Assembly (NCBI RefSeq): GCF_900604945.1
Contig: NZ_UWPB01000001.1
Location: 992,001 to 1,056,000 of the forward strand
DNA: 64,000 nt
Source: Ruminococcus sp. Marseille-P6503
Lineage (GTDB): Bacteria; Bacillota; Clostridia; Oscillospirales; Ruminococcaceae
Direction: 5' to 3'
Part shown: positions 56,933 through 64,000 of the stretch, piece by piece
Layout: the number at the start of each line of letters is the position of its first letter
Position numbering within the stretch: the stretch's first letter is position 1
Made by a program: the position numbers and the translations under genes
The notes under the pieces: generated by a model
The model's input: only the letters and a program-made list of their open reading frames with translations
The model's database searches: none
What the model was told of the DNA's origin: nothing

Positions 56933-57868
56933 TCAGATCATACCTCTTTTTACAGCGCTGTATATTGCAGTTCCGACAGCGTTATCCCTGGAAAACTCAG
57001 GCTCGGCAAAATATCCGCTCTCCAAATTTTCCGCGATAAGCTTATTTGACATAACCCCTCCGGCATATATAAACGGCAGATCGCCGTATTTGCGTCTGGC
57101 CAGCTTTGTCATTTCCGTTACTGCCGCAAGTATTGAAAAAATACAAAAACGAGCTACATTCTCTTTGGAGCCGCCGGATTCATACATATCTCTGCACTGA
57201 TTTTCAACTCCGGACAGACAGCAGTTCATTTCTTTCATCGAAGGCTTGATTCTGTAGCTTGCTTCACTTTTCAAAGCAAGCTTTTCAAGCTCGATCCCAC
57301 AGGGAAAATCCAGCCCCAGCATTACTCCCGTCCTGTCAATCGCCTGCCCCGCGTTAAGATCGAGAGAACAGCCGATAGTTTCAATATTCAGAACCGCGTC
57401 CTTATCCGGCGTACACAGCAGCATATCCGTAGTTCCGCCGCTGACATGAAAGGCTATAAAAGGAGAGTCCGCTTTAAGCAGACCGAGCATTTTACAGGAA
57501 TATAAAGCTGCCAGTATATGTCCCGTCTGGTGCGAGGTAAGATCAGGAACCAGCCCCAGCGCCAGTCCCATTTCCTCGGCGGCAGACTGACCTGCCAGAA
57601 AACACGGCATATACGAGCCGTCAAGGGAACGGGGCTTATCCGATACCCCTATGCCCGAAAGCTTATCATCATTACCCGTCAGCACCTCTTTCAAAACGCG
57701 CGGCAATTGCCTGGTATGATGAAAGAGCGCGTCCGACTGTCTTATGCCTTTTTCTCCGCGCTTTACGGGCAGCGGCAGCTTGCTTTGAACGACTTCCATG
57801 CTGTCCGTATCAAGAAGCGCGGCGGAAGTGGTGTAATTGCTGGTATCTATTCCGAGTATCTTACTCAT
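56933..57868 (-). CDS. TsaD/Kae1-like glycoprotease-family paralogue
   Basis: The 311-residue protein belongs to the ASKHA/peptidase M22 fold. It has the start ILGIDTSNYTTSAAL, the HxxxH metal pair in SHQTGHI, the ATP-binding SGGTTDMLL and YAGGVMSN. TsaD itself is about 340 residues and makes t6A in tRNA; this version is shorter and has diverged, and the window lacks TsaB, TsaC and TsaE, so it is probably a second copy. It occupies the place of folD in the Bacillus nusB-xseA order. The start overlaps nusB by 8 bp. Function is unknown. Confidence 0.85.
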   Translation of the reverse strand: MSKILGIDTSNYTTSAALLDTDSMEVVQSKLPLPVKRGEKGIRQSDALFHHTRQLPRVLKEVLTGNDDKLSGIGVSDKPRSLDGSYMPCFLAGQSAAEEMGLALGLVPDLTSHQTGHILAALYSCKMLGLLKADSPFIAFHVSGGTTDMLLCTPDKDAVLNIETIGCSLDLNAGQAIDRTGVMLGLDFPCGIELEKLALKSEASYRIKPSMKEMNCCLSGVENQCRDMYESGGSKENVARFCIFSILAAVTEMTKLARRKYGDLPFIYAGGVMSNKLIAENLESGYFAEPEFSRDNAVGTAIYSAVKRGMI

Positions 57869-58277
57869 TTGACGGCGCGTCCCCGCTTCTGGAATATGAG
57901 CCGAGCACTCCGTTTATAAAAGCTATGTCGGGTTCCTGCGCATATTTCTGAGCAAGAGCTACGGCTTCGCTTATCGCAACGTTTACCGGCACTTTTTCGT
58001 CATACAGCGCCTCGTATATGGCAAGCCTAATAATAGCAAGATTGATTTTGGGGATTCTTTCTATAGATCTTTTATTGCTGAATCTGGAAATTATCCCGTC
58101 AAGCTCATCCTGTCTTTCAAGTATCCCCTTAACCAGCCTTACGGCTTCTTCATCTATTTTCAGACCGTCACATTCTTCGGAAAGCTTAATAATATCGTCT
58201 ATCGGCTCGTCGCGGAAAAGCTTCTCAAATGATAAGATAAAAGCAGTTTCGCGAACCTCTCTTCTCTTTGCAGCCAC
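57861..58277 (-). CDS. nusB: Transcription antitermination factor NusB
   Basis: NusB, with NusE/S10, binds boxA in ribosomal RNA leaders. The 138 residues form the all-helical fold, with REVRETAFILSFEKLF at the start and the conserved segment NKRSIERIPKINLAIIRLAIYEALY followed by VPVNVAISEAVALAQKY. The start is GTG 58277 with GAGGA about 9 bp upstream. It heads the tightly overlapping series through recN. Confidence 0.95.
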   Translation of the reverse strand: MAAKRREVRETAFILSFEKLFRDEPIDDIIKLSEECDGLKIDEEAVRLVKGILERQDELDGIISRFSNKRSIERIPKINLAIIRLAIYEALYDEKVPVNVAISEAVALAQKYAQEPDIAFINGVLGSYSRSGDAPSNE

Positions 58278-58315
58278 TAAAACACATCCTCTACATTATT
58301 TACGTCATAAAACAC

Positions 58316-58345
58316 CGATAGCCCTCAGGAATACTATTCCCGAGA
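58316..58345 (-). terminator. Hairpin between asp23 and nusB (possible attenuator)
   Basis: GCTCTCGGGAATA and TATTCCTGAGGGC pair over 13 bp (two G-U) on the minus strand with only a short T-run after it. It might reduce read-through into nusB; strength is uncertain. Confidence 0.35.
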
Positions 58346-58359
58346 GCCGGTTAAAGCTA

Positions 58360-58704
58360 TTAAAAAACTGCGTCGCAAACCTTAACGTTTACCTTTGCGA
58401 CAGTAAGACCCAACATTCCCTGCACGGCGCTTTTTATCTTATTCTGAACATTTTCGGCAGTATGCATCGCCTTTACGCCGCTGCTGATAATAATTCCCAC
58501 TGAAACGGAAAGCACGTCGTCAACAAGACCGATACGGATATCGCCGAAATTTTCTTCTTTCAGCCACAGCTGAACCGGATTTTTAGGAAGAGGCGCGATC
58601 CCGCACACTCCTTCGACCTCTTTCACCGCGTTGCAGATTATGCCGGCAATCACGTCCTGACTTATATGCAGGGTCTTGAAAATATTATTTTCAACCTGAC
58701 TCAT
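58360..58704 (-). CDS. Asp23/Gls24 family envelope stress-response protein
   Basis: The 114-residue protein is of the YqhY type. It starts MSQVENNIFKTLHISQDVIAG and has the family signature AVKEVEGVCGIAP and LSVSVGIIISSGVKAMHTAENVQNKIKSAV. ATG 58704 has AGGAGG 9 bp in front. YqhY in Bacillus is linked to acetyl-CoA carboxylase control; here accB and accC are missing from the neighbourhood, so that link is not obvious. It follows its own promoter and heads the unit with nusB. Confidence 0.88.
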   Translation of the reverse strand: MSQVENNIFKTLHISQDVIAGIICNAVKEVEGVCGIAPLPKNPVQLWLKEENFGDIRIGLVDDVLSVSVGIIISSGVKAMHTAENVQNKIKSAVQGMLGLTVAKVNVKVCDAVF

Positions 58705-58755
58705 ATCAGCAAGCCTCCTTATCAGAAAAATACTCAATTGAAACATATATATAAT

Positions 58756-58784
58756 ATTATAGCATATTTTTATTTAATGTACAA
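58756..58784 (-). promoter_or_regulatory. Promoter of the asp23-nusB-recN unit
   Basis: TTGTAC (58779-58784), 17 bp and TATAAT (58756-58761) on the minus strand, about 50 bp before asp23 and after the spoIIIAH stop. It separates vegetative genes from the sporulation operon. Confidence 0.78.
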
Positions 58785-58820
58785 CCGTTTCCGAATATTT
58801 TTTCTGATAATTGTGAAAAT

Positions 58821-59360
58821 TTATTCTACATCATAAATCCTGATGTTTTCGTTGGCTACGTCTACTTCTCCCAGAAGTATGTCCTTGATCTGCGCCGCTT
58901 CGCTGTCAATAAGACCTTCCGGAGCCTTTACTACGATATTGGCCGTATCTCCGTCCAGATACACTACGCAGTCCTCAAAGCCCGCTGCCTTTATAAGGTT
59001 TTCCACCTTGCTTTCCGACTCGATAAGCCCGGTTATGGTTGCCGCTTCCTCGGAGGCGACCGCTTTTTCCTCGTCCGTTGAGTCGCCGCCGCCCATGATC
59101 GTCTGCAATGTTTCTACCGCTTCATCTCTCGAGGTCATGCGGTCTATTCTCGCCTGAGCAAAATAATCGTCCTCAGCGTCGTTGCTGACAAGCTGCGCGT
59201 CGCCGTAGTTTACGCTCTTGCTTTCGATTTTATCGGTTGATTTGATTCCGTTTCCGTTAGCCGACACAGCATAGTTTATGTATACTGCAACGCCCAGCAG
59301 CAGCGTCATTCCTGCAAGGATAATCTGTTTTTTCCCAATGATCATAGTTGGCTTCTTCAT
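58821..59360 (-). CDS. spoIIIAH: Stage III sporulation protein AH
   Basis: SpoIIIAH is the mother-cell membrane protein whose outer EscJ/PrgK-like domain meets SpoIIQ of the forespore to form the feeding channel. The 179 residues have one N-terminal helix (IILAGMTLLLGVAVYINYAV), an acidic/Ser-rich stalk, and a C-terminal ring-building domain (VENLIKAAGFEDCVVYL, ANIVVKAPEGLIDSEAAQI). ATG 59360 has GGAGG 7 bp upstream. The spoIIQ gene is not in the window. Confidence 0.93.
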   Translation of the reverse strand: MKKPTMIIGKKQIILAGMTLLLGVAVYINYAVSANGNGIKSTDKIESKSVNYGDAQLVSNDAEDDYFAQARIDRMTSRDEAVETLQTIMGGGDSTDEEKAVASEEAATITGLIESESKVENLIKAAGFEDCVVYLDGDTANIVVKAPEGLIDSEAAQIKDILLGEVDVANENIRIYDVE

Positions 59361-59385
59361 AAAAATACCTCCGTTTTTAATCAAC

Positions 59386-59940
59386 TTATTTTCTGCATTC
59401 GACGCAGATCTTACTGGCCGGTAAATTAAGCGCTGTAGAAACAGCCTTTATAACCCTTTCGTTTACCGACGTGTTCGAGCCTCCGTCGCATACAATAACA
59501 ACGCCGCCTATTTTCGGCTTTATTATCTGTTTGACCAGCGCTTTCTTCTCACCGTCCTTTTCTGTCATTACGATTTGATTCTGGTATCTTTCCGAGAGCT
59601 GCTCGCCGTCCTTATCGGTAGCCGTGTCAAGCTCCTCGGCGTAAACATACTCGGTAGTACCTTCGATCGTCACCATAGCTGAAACGCTTCCCACGCCTTT
59701 TATCTGCGAAAGCATTTCTATAAGCTCGCTTTCGATCTGTCTTTTATACTGATAGGAGTCCTCCGTTACTATATCGTCTGATATTTCTTCAGCTTCGCTT
59801 TCAGCGGCAGGCGAACCGGGGACTATTTCCGAAATAAATATAAGGGCAATTCCTATCAGACCTGCCGCCAATATAATTTTTGTACGCCTGTCAAGCTTTG
59901 AAAACGAAAAAAAGCGCTTTTTTATTTCACTGAGCTTCAC
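59386..59940 (-). CDS. spoIIIAG: Stage III sporulation protein AG
   Basis: SpoIIIAG builds a large ring in the channel between mother cell and forespore. The 184 residues have one membrane helix (IILAAGLIGIALIFIS), then a ring domain that includes YVYAEELDTATDKDGE and the PKIGGVVIVCDGGSN strand-loop. The likely start is GTG 59940 with GGAGG 6 bp before it, overlapping the end of spoIIIAF by 14 bp; a longer frame lacks this site. Confidence 0.93.
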   Translation of the reverse strand: MKLSEIKKRFFSFSKLDRRTKIILAAGLIGIALIFISEIVPGSPAAESEAEEISDDIVTEDSYQYKRQIESELIEMLSQIKGVGSVSAMVTIEGTTEYVYAEELDTATDKDGEQLSERYQNQIVMTEKDGEKKALVKQIIKPKIGGVVIVCDGGSNTSVNERVIKAVSTALNLPASKICVECRK

Positions 59941-60430
59941 TGTCCACCTCCGAAACGAAAACAATTTCCGCGTCCGGCAAAGCGGCGCTTATCAGGTCTG
60001 TTATCTTTTCCCTCGTATCATCGCTTAAATTTTCCGCATAAACCTCCGCTTTTGTTATTTCTATTGAATTGTATTCATTCAGCTCTGAATATATTCTTAT
60101 TTTGTCCGCATAAATTTTCTCCCTTTCCAGCTGACTGATAAGCGCCCTCTCTATGCCGGAATTAGTCTGCTCCAAATAATAATCGGTAAAGTTCCTGTTC
60201 AGACTTTCATAGGAGCCGTCGTCGCTCAGATCGTCTATTCCTTCTACAGATATTCTGAAATCAGCGCCTATGAAGGGCGTGAACAGGGATAATATCAAAA
60301 CCAGCGTTATTATCATTTTCAGCTGTTTCTTCATGCTTTCCCCGGGAGCGGCAAAGTCGGCAAAGGCGCTGACTATCCCGACTATGCTTGCTGTGAGGAT
60401 CGCAGTCCTGAACGCTTCCAAAACTATCAC
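59927..60430 (-). CDS. spoIIIAF: Stage III sporulation protein AF
   Basis: SpoIIIAF is a 167-residue membrane protein of the channel. Two N-terminal helices (AILTASIVGIVSAFADFAA and MIITLVLILSLFTPFIG) are followed by a charged, mostly helical soluble domain ending in a strand-rich fold, PDAEIVFVSEVD. The start is GTG 60430 just after AGGAGG, or TTG 60421 with better spacing. Confidence 0.9.
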   Translation of the reverse strand: MIVLEAFRTAILTASIVGIVSAFADFAAPGESMKKQLKMIITLVLILSLFTPFIGADFRISVEGIDDLSDDGSYESLNRNFTDYYLEQTNSGIERALISQLEREKIYADKIRIYSELNEYNSIEITKAEVYAENLSDDTREKITDLISAALPDAEIVFVSEVDSEAQ

Positions 60431-60436
60431 CGCCTC

Positions 60437-61585
60437 CTAAGCAACTATGTTCATTGCGGTAAGCATCAGAACCGCGGTCGCGACAATGAAAATCAGCGAA
60501 AAGCATATCACTATGCCTAGACCGATAGACAGAACGGCGTTTGTGCTGCCGAGAAACTCGCCGCTTTCACGCTGACCTAAAAGTTCGCAGATTATTTTGC
60601 CGACGGTTACCGCGAACTTTACCGCCAGAATAGTCACTATCGGCTTAAGAACTATTATGCAGATAATAATTATACCTATTGTACCTGTACCTGAACGAAT
60701 TACCCCAAGACTTCCATATACAGTTGAATAAGCCTCCGAAACCGCTCCGCCTACCACAGGAATGAAACTTGACGCCGCAAATTTTGCTGTTCTTGACGCA
60801 AGCGAATCAGCCGCCGCTCCCGTAAGGCTCTGGATAGTAAGCAGACCGGTGAAAATAGTCATAAGCGCTCCGAGAATCCACTGAACACACTTCTTTATCG
60901 AATCTGACGCCCTGCAGAAGCTCAGCTCCGGGTTTATTGCCGAAACAAGCGAGATCGCGAGAACTATGCTTAAAAACGGCAAAAGTATCTTATTTGAAAT
61001 AACCGCGATGATCTCGCATAAGATCAGCGTTACCGCATAATAGCTTCCGCCTGACGTTAAATTTCCTCCTGCCGCCGCAACGCTGGAAAAAACGGGGATA
61101 TACGCCGTCATAAACTGAGAAATTCCGTCCAGCGACGATTTGATGATGTCAAAGCAGGAATATACAGTGTCATATATTACAGTTACGGAGCAAAGAACGC
61201 CGATCGTATTGAAAGCTCTTGCCATGCCGGAGCCGTCGGGAGCCATACTCTGCGAAATCATACAGAGCGCCGCAACCGCGATTATTTTTCCCAGCATACG
61301 CAAAGGACCTGCAAGCGATTCGCAGAACGAGGAAAAAACCGTTTTCAGCACGCCTGATACGGAGATGTCGGCAACCCCTTGAACGCTGTCGGCGGATATA
61401 TTGTTTTCCTCAAGGATCCTGCTTGTTTCGCTTCCGGCGGCCGATTCCAGGGCCTTGCTGATTTCGTCGGTTATTTCCCTATATTCCTCCGATTGAGTAA
61501 AATCAGCGTTGTCCTGCGCGTAAGCGTTCAGCGGACAGATAAACAAAACAGCCGCCGCGAAAATTACAAATAATAACTTTTTCAT
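60437..61585 (-). CDS. spoIIIAE: Stage III sporulation protein AE
   Basis: SpoIIIAE is the largest membrane protein of the channel, 382 residues here. It has a cleavable signal (LLFVIFAAAVLFICPLNAYA) and about eight hydrophobic helices from residue 90 on (for example TVYDTVYSCFDIIKSSLDG, then IGIIIICIIVLKPIVTILAV). A serine/glycine-rich loop, FIPVVGGAVSEAYSTVYGS, is conserved. It is thought to form the export-gate-like pore with SpoIIIAB-AD. AAAGGA precedes ATG 61585. Confidence 0.94.
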   Translation of the reverse strand: MKKLLFVIFAAAVLFICPLNAYAQDNADFTQSEEYREITDEISKALESAAGSETSRILEENNISADSVQGVADISVSGVLKTVFSSFCESLAGPLRMLGKIIAVAALCMISQSMAPDGSGMARAFNTIGVLCSVTVIYDTVYSCFDIIKSSLDGISQFMTAYIPVFSSVAAAGGNLTSGGSYYAVTLILCEIIAVISNKILLPFLSIVLAISLVSAINPELSFCRASDSIKKCVQWILGALMTIFTGLLTIQSLTGAAADSLASRTAKFAASSFIPVVGGAVSEAYSTVYGSLGVIRSGTGTIGIIIICIIVLKPIVTILAVKFAVTVGKIICELLGQRESGEFLGSTNAVLSIGLGIVICFSLIFIVATAVLMLTAMNIVA

Positions 61586-61672
61586 ATTTATCCTTTATGC
61601 TTAAAACGATACCGCGCGGCTATACAGGCAGACCTCCGGCAAAGCCGCCGGACGCTGAACACGCGGCAGCGT

Positions 61673-62059
61673 TTATATCAGCAGGGATTCCACAATACCT
61701 ACAACCGTCCTGAATAACGGCAGCGATATGATAAGCATGGAAACCTTTCCTGCAAGCTCTATCTGAGAGGCGATACAGCTTTCTCCGCAGTCCCGGCAGC
61801 AATCGCCGGCAAGCTGTGTTATATAGCAGATTCCCAGCCCTTTAAAGATTATAGTCAGGTAATCCTCGCTCATCTGAGCCTGAAAGAAAAGCTCTTTGAT
61901 TACCGACTGCACCTGTATCAGCTCGCCGACTATTTTTAAGATAACGATACAGGCAGCCGAGAGCGTCAGCACCGACTTTATTTCACTGCCGTTTTTTTCA
62001 AGGACTTTGCAGATTATGCACGCGGTAAGGCAAAATCCGGTAATAGCTATAATATCCAT
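61673..62059 (-). CDS. spoIIIAD: Stage III sporulation protein AD
   Basis: The 128-residue protein has four helices and resembles SpoIIIAC-type channel subunits. It starts MDIIAITGFCLTACIICKVL and ends in FRTVVGIVESLLI; the middle has GLGICYITQLAGDCCRDCGES, the conserved acidic/Cys segment. Its ATG overlaps the spoIIIAC stop (TGATG), so the two are coupled. Confidence 0.93.
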   Translation of the reverse strand: MDIIAITGFCLTACIICKVLEKNGSEIKSVLTLSAACIVILKIVGELIQVQSVIKELFFQAQMSEDYLTIIFKGLGICYITQLAGDCCRDCGESCIASQIELAGKVSMLIISLPLFRTVVGIVESLLI

Positions 62060-62259
62060 CAGTACAGACCAAAAACGCTTTTGATGGTTTCAAACAGATT
62101 TCCGATTTGATTTACAATCATCATAAGCACAACAATCAATCCTGCCAGAGTTGTCATCATCGCCTGCTCGTCCCGCTCGGCACGTTTCAGAAGCTGATTC
62201 AGCACAGCTACTATGATGCCTATTGCCGCTATTTTAAAAATCAAATCAACTTCCATCAA
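62059..62259 (-). CDS. spoIIIAC: Stage III sporulation protein AC
   Basis: The 66-residue protein has two helices (LIFKIAAIGIIVAVLNQLL and TTLAGLIVVLMMIVNQIGNLF) joined by KRAERDEQAMMT, exactly the family pattern. It belongs to the mother-cell channel and is fully coupled with spoIIIAD. It begins 9 bp after the spoIIIAB stop. Confidence 0.94.
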   Translation of the reverse strand: MMEVDLIFKIAAIGIIVAVLNQLLKRAERDEQAMMTTLAGLIVVLMMIVNQIGNLFETIKSVFGLY

Positions 62260-62268
62260 ACTGCTCCT

Positions 62269-62769
62269 CTATATTAAAATTACCGCCAAAAACGCTCCTC
62301 CCAATATACCCATAGACTTATACAGTCTGCATTTAGCCTGCGTTTCCTCGTCCGCGCGGCAAAGACATTCCCTGAAATATTCCTTGTAATGAGAAATGAT
62401 CGCCAGCTGTCCTTCTAAATCCGTCGATCCAAGCTCCAGAAAAAAACTGTTCAGATTATGCTTTTCCTCTTCGGTCAGTTCAAGCCCGGTACGCTTTACA
62501 GCGCCGCATACCGCTTCCTTTATATCGGCTTCACCGCTTAAAGAATACTGTTCAATAAAGTCAATATCCTTTATTTCATCGCATATCCTGTAATGCTCCA
62601 GAAGCTCGCTGAAGGTACAGGCGTTGTATTTTATCATAATTTCAGATTCTTCCAGCAGCCTGATTATTTTCTTTAATGCCTTTCCGTGCAGCTTGACCTT
62701 ATCAGAGGCAGTTATTCCTATAAGTCCCCCGGACATCAATATAAGCGCCAGACCGATCATTTTAACCAT
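62269..62769 (-). CDS. spoIIIAB: Stage III sporulation protein AB
   Basis: The 166-residue protein shows similarity to type II/IV secretion GspF-like subunits. An N-terminal helix (MIGLALILMSGGLIGI) is followed by a helical cytoplasmic domain with EESEIMIKYNACTFSELLE, and a last helix (SMGILGGAFLAVILI). ATG 62769 has GGTGAT in front and overlaps the spoIIIAA stop by 8 bp; the longer frame is an artefact of the overlap. Confidence 0.93.
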   Translation of the reverse strand: MVKMIGLALILMSGGLIGITASDKVKLHGKALKKIIRLLEESEIMIKYNACTFSELLEHYRICDEIKDIDFIEQYSLSGEADIKEAVCGAVKRTGLELTEEEKHNLNSFFLELGSTDLEGQLAIISHYKEYFRECLCRADEETQAKCRLYKSMGILGGAFLAVILI

Positions 62770-63706
62770 ATTTATCACCAAGCCTGTATAAGGCTGTAAG
62801 CTTGCCGCACATAGGACCGGTTCCCAGCAAGGCGCAGTAATCGAAAACCTTTTCTTTGATAAGCTTTGATACAAGCGGTCTTTTTTTCAGCTCGTCTATG
62901 GTTGAAGCGTGGCATGAGGCTATCAGCTTGACTCCTGAATTCACTGCATATTCCAGCGCTTTCATATCCTCCTTGGAGCCTATTTCATCACAGACAAGAA
63001 TCGTCGGCGACATCACCTTCACAGCCGTCATGATTCCGTCGTATTTGTTATAGGAATTAAAAACGTCGGACATCATTCCGACATCGTTCATTGCGGCTCC
63101 GTCCTTTGTCGCCGCAAGCTCGTTACGCTCATCAATGACGGAAAGCCGGTAAAATGAACCTGCGATGCGGCATAAATCCCTGAGCACCGTAGTTTTCCCG
63201 CTTGAAGGCGGACCGGCAATAATAAGCGACGACGGTCTTTCGGACAAGGTCTTTTCAAATATTTCCACAGAGCAGTTTTTTACCTCTCTCGCGATCCTTA
63301 TATTAATGGAGGATATATTTTTTATACTGTCAACCGCATAATCTTTTGAGGGATCAAGCACGGCAGTGCCGCAGAAGCCTACCCTGTTTCCGCCTTCCGC
63401 GGTTATATAGCCTCTTGAAATCTCGCGGTGAAAGCTGTGAACTGAATTTTGCAGCGCCCTTTTATATGTAACGGCTATATCGTCCGCCGCAACCGGTATA
63501 CCGTCGCTGTAATTGTTCATAAGACGTCCCTTACCGTCCACAAAATATTCTTTGCCGTATAAGGTAACGGTCAGCATTTTGCTTAGTCTGAGCCTAATCT
63601 CCTGAATACGGTTGCGTTCCGGCTCAGGTATTGAAATAATCGCGTTCCTTATTTTAGGCGTAAGCAATTCATATGAAAACTTAAGCTTGCTTATTTCCAT
63701 GTTCAT
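62762..63706 (-). CDS. spoIIIAA: Stage III sporulation protein AA (ATPase)
   Basis: SpoIIIAA is the cytoplasmic ATPase that powers the SpoIIIA-SpoIIQ channel, related to secretion ATPases. The 314 residues have Walker A in GPPSSGKTTVLRD, the segment SVIDERNELAA and Walker B in TILVCDEIGSKEDMKALEYA, then SCHAST. It is the first gene of the operon. In Bacillus the operon depends on sigma-E; a weak candidate site lies upstream. Confidence 0.96.
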   Translation of the reverse strand: MNMEISKLKFSYELLTPKIRNAIISIPEPERNRIQEIRLRLSKMLTVTLYGKEYFVDGKGRLMNNYSDGIPVAADDIAVTYKRALQNSVHSFHREISRGYITAEGGNRVGFCGTAVLDPSKDYAVDSIKNISSINIRIAREVKNCSVEIFEKTLSERPSSLIIAGPPSSGKTTVLRDLCRIAGSFYRLSVIDERNELAATKDGAAMNDVGMMSDVFNSYNKYDGIMTAVKVMSPTILVCDEIGSKEDMKALEYAVNSGVKLIASCHASTIDELKKRPLVSKLIKEKVFDYCALLGTGPMCGKLTALYRLGDKYG

Positions 63707-63773
63707 TATAATTCCGCTCCCCGGCTGTTAGCTTTTGATTTCAACAGGCTGACTTGTCCTGTATCATGTTTCA

Positions 63774-63802
63774 TAAATATGCGGTGCGTTTTTCGTATAT
63801 GC
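63774..63802 (-). promoter_or_regulatory. Weak candidate sigma-E promoter of spoIIIA
   Basis: GCATATA (63796-63802), 14 bp and CATATTTA (63774-63781) on the minus strand partly match the sigma-E pattern. Match to the -10 is only partial; regulation by sigma-E is from knowledge of the operon. Confidence 0.3.
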
Positions 63803-63849
63803 ATACATATCCTCATTAAAAATATGAGTTGTGTAATTTTAAAAAAAGC

Positions 63850-63878
63850 TTGAATGTTTTATGGATATATGTTATAAT
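63850..63878 (+). promoter_or_regulatory. Divergent plus-strand promoter at the right edge
   Basis: TTGAAT (63850-63855), 17 bp and TATAAT (63873-63878) point out of the window. No gene with a clear start follows in the last 120 bases, so either the leader is long or the transcript is non-coding. A 19-codon frame starts at ATG 63930. Confidence 0.7.
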
Positions 63879-64000
63879 AGTTGTACAGCATTTTTTATGT
63901 TAATATTTTTGCGGCCGCGGATCATATAATGCTTTCTGCGATACAGGCATTAAAAGAGTTCGGTTCGGTCATAAGGTATGCTAATTAGAACAAAGAATAA

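Overview
The window reads as ordinary chromosome of an endospore-forming, low-to-mid GC member of the Clostridia, most likely a Ruminococcus-like member of the Oscillospirales. The reasons are a complete spoIIIAA-AH operon, strong AGGAGG ribosome binding sites, many consensus sigma-A promoters (TTGACx, 17 bp, TATAAT), the gatCAB route to Gln-tRNA/Asn-tRNA, an FMN riboswitch in front of ribU, a GH43 xylosidase-type enzyme, and wall or surface proteins with a Clostridial sorting signal. The genus is an inference from gene content. Almost every gene is on the minus strand. The plus-strand exceptions are one small orphan gene, a fused ABC exporter with a 35-residue peptide, and a tRNA-Thr.

Layout, left to right. 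At 1-2.5 kb is a promoter-driven unit of a small coiled-coil gene, a type I signal peptidase and the start of a large repeat-bearing surface protein that leaves the window. At 2.5-10.1 kb are addA and addB, with a repeat-flanked promoter, and a short secreted or anchored peptide. At 10.2-13.4 kb is a split methionine synthase, with the reactivation domain on a separate overlapping gene. At 13.4-18.6 kb are a two-component system with a sensor of the intramembrane type and an ABC ATPase/FtsX permease pair. At 18.8-19.9 kb are ribU, an intrinsic terminator and an FMN riboswitch. At 19.9-24.6 kb a cluster holds yqeG, an endonuclease IV-like gene, a GNAT, aroQ, pepP, efp and a CD1247-type gene. 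At 24.7-25.1 kb is rpsU with a TTG start and a long folded leader.

At 25.2-28.5 kb are GH43 and a GLUG-repeat wall protein. At 28.8-29.5 kb an orphan plus-strand gene is followed by six consecutive hairpins. leuB and an L,D-transpeptidase follow. At 32.8-38.6 kb are a 54-residue gene, a MacB-like fused exporter with a membrane peptide, a polytopic membrane protein and a lipoprotein adaptor, which may be one export system. At 38.7-42.8 kb is lepA, two small membrane proteins and hemW. tRNA-Thr, gatCAB, a short pyrophosphatase-like gene and ligA follow.

The right end (49-63.7 kb) is the classic Firmicute block: spoIIIAA-AH, then asp23, nusB, a TsaD-like paralogue where Bacillus has folD, xseA, xseB, ispA, dxs, tlyA, nadK, argR and recN. 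It is tightly packed with 1-14 bp overlaps.

No CRISPR array, prophage, transposase, defence island or biosynthetic cluster was seen. The points most worth a second look are the folded rpsU leader RNA, the hairpin cluster at 29.26-29.41 kb, the repeats around the addB promoter, the tandem duplication in the fused ABC exporter together with its small peptide, and several tiny genes. All positions and structures were read by eye; no search or folding program was run.
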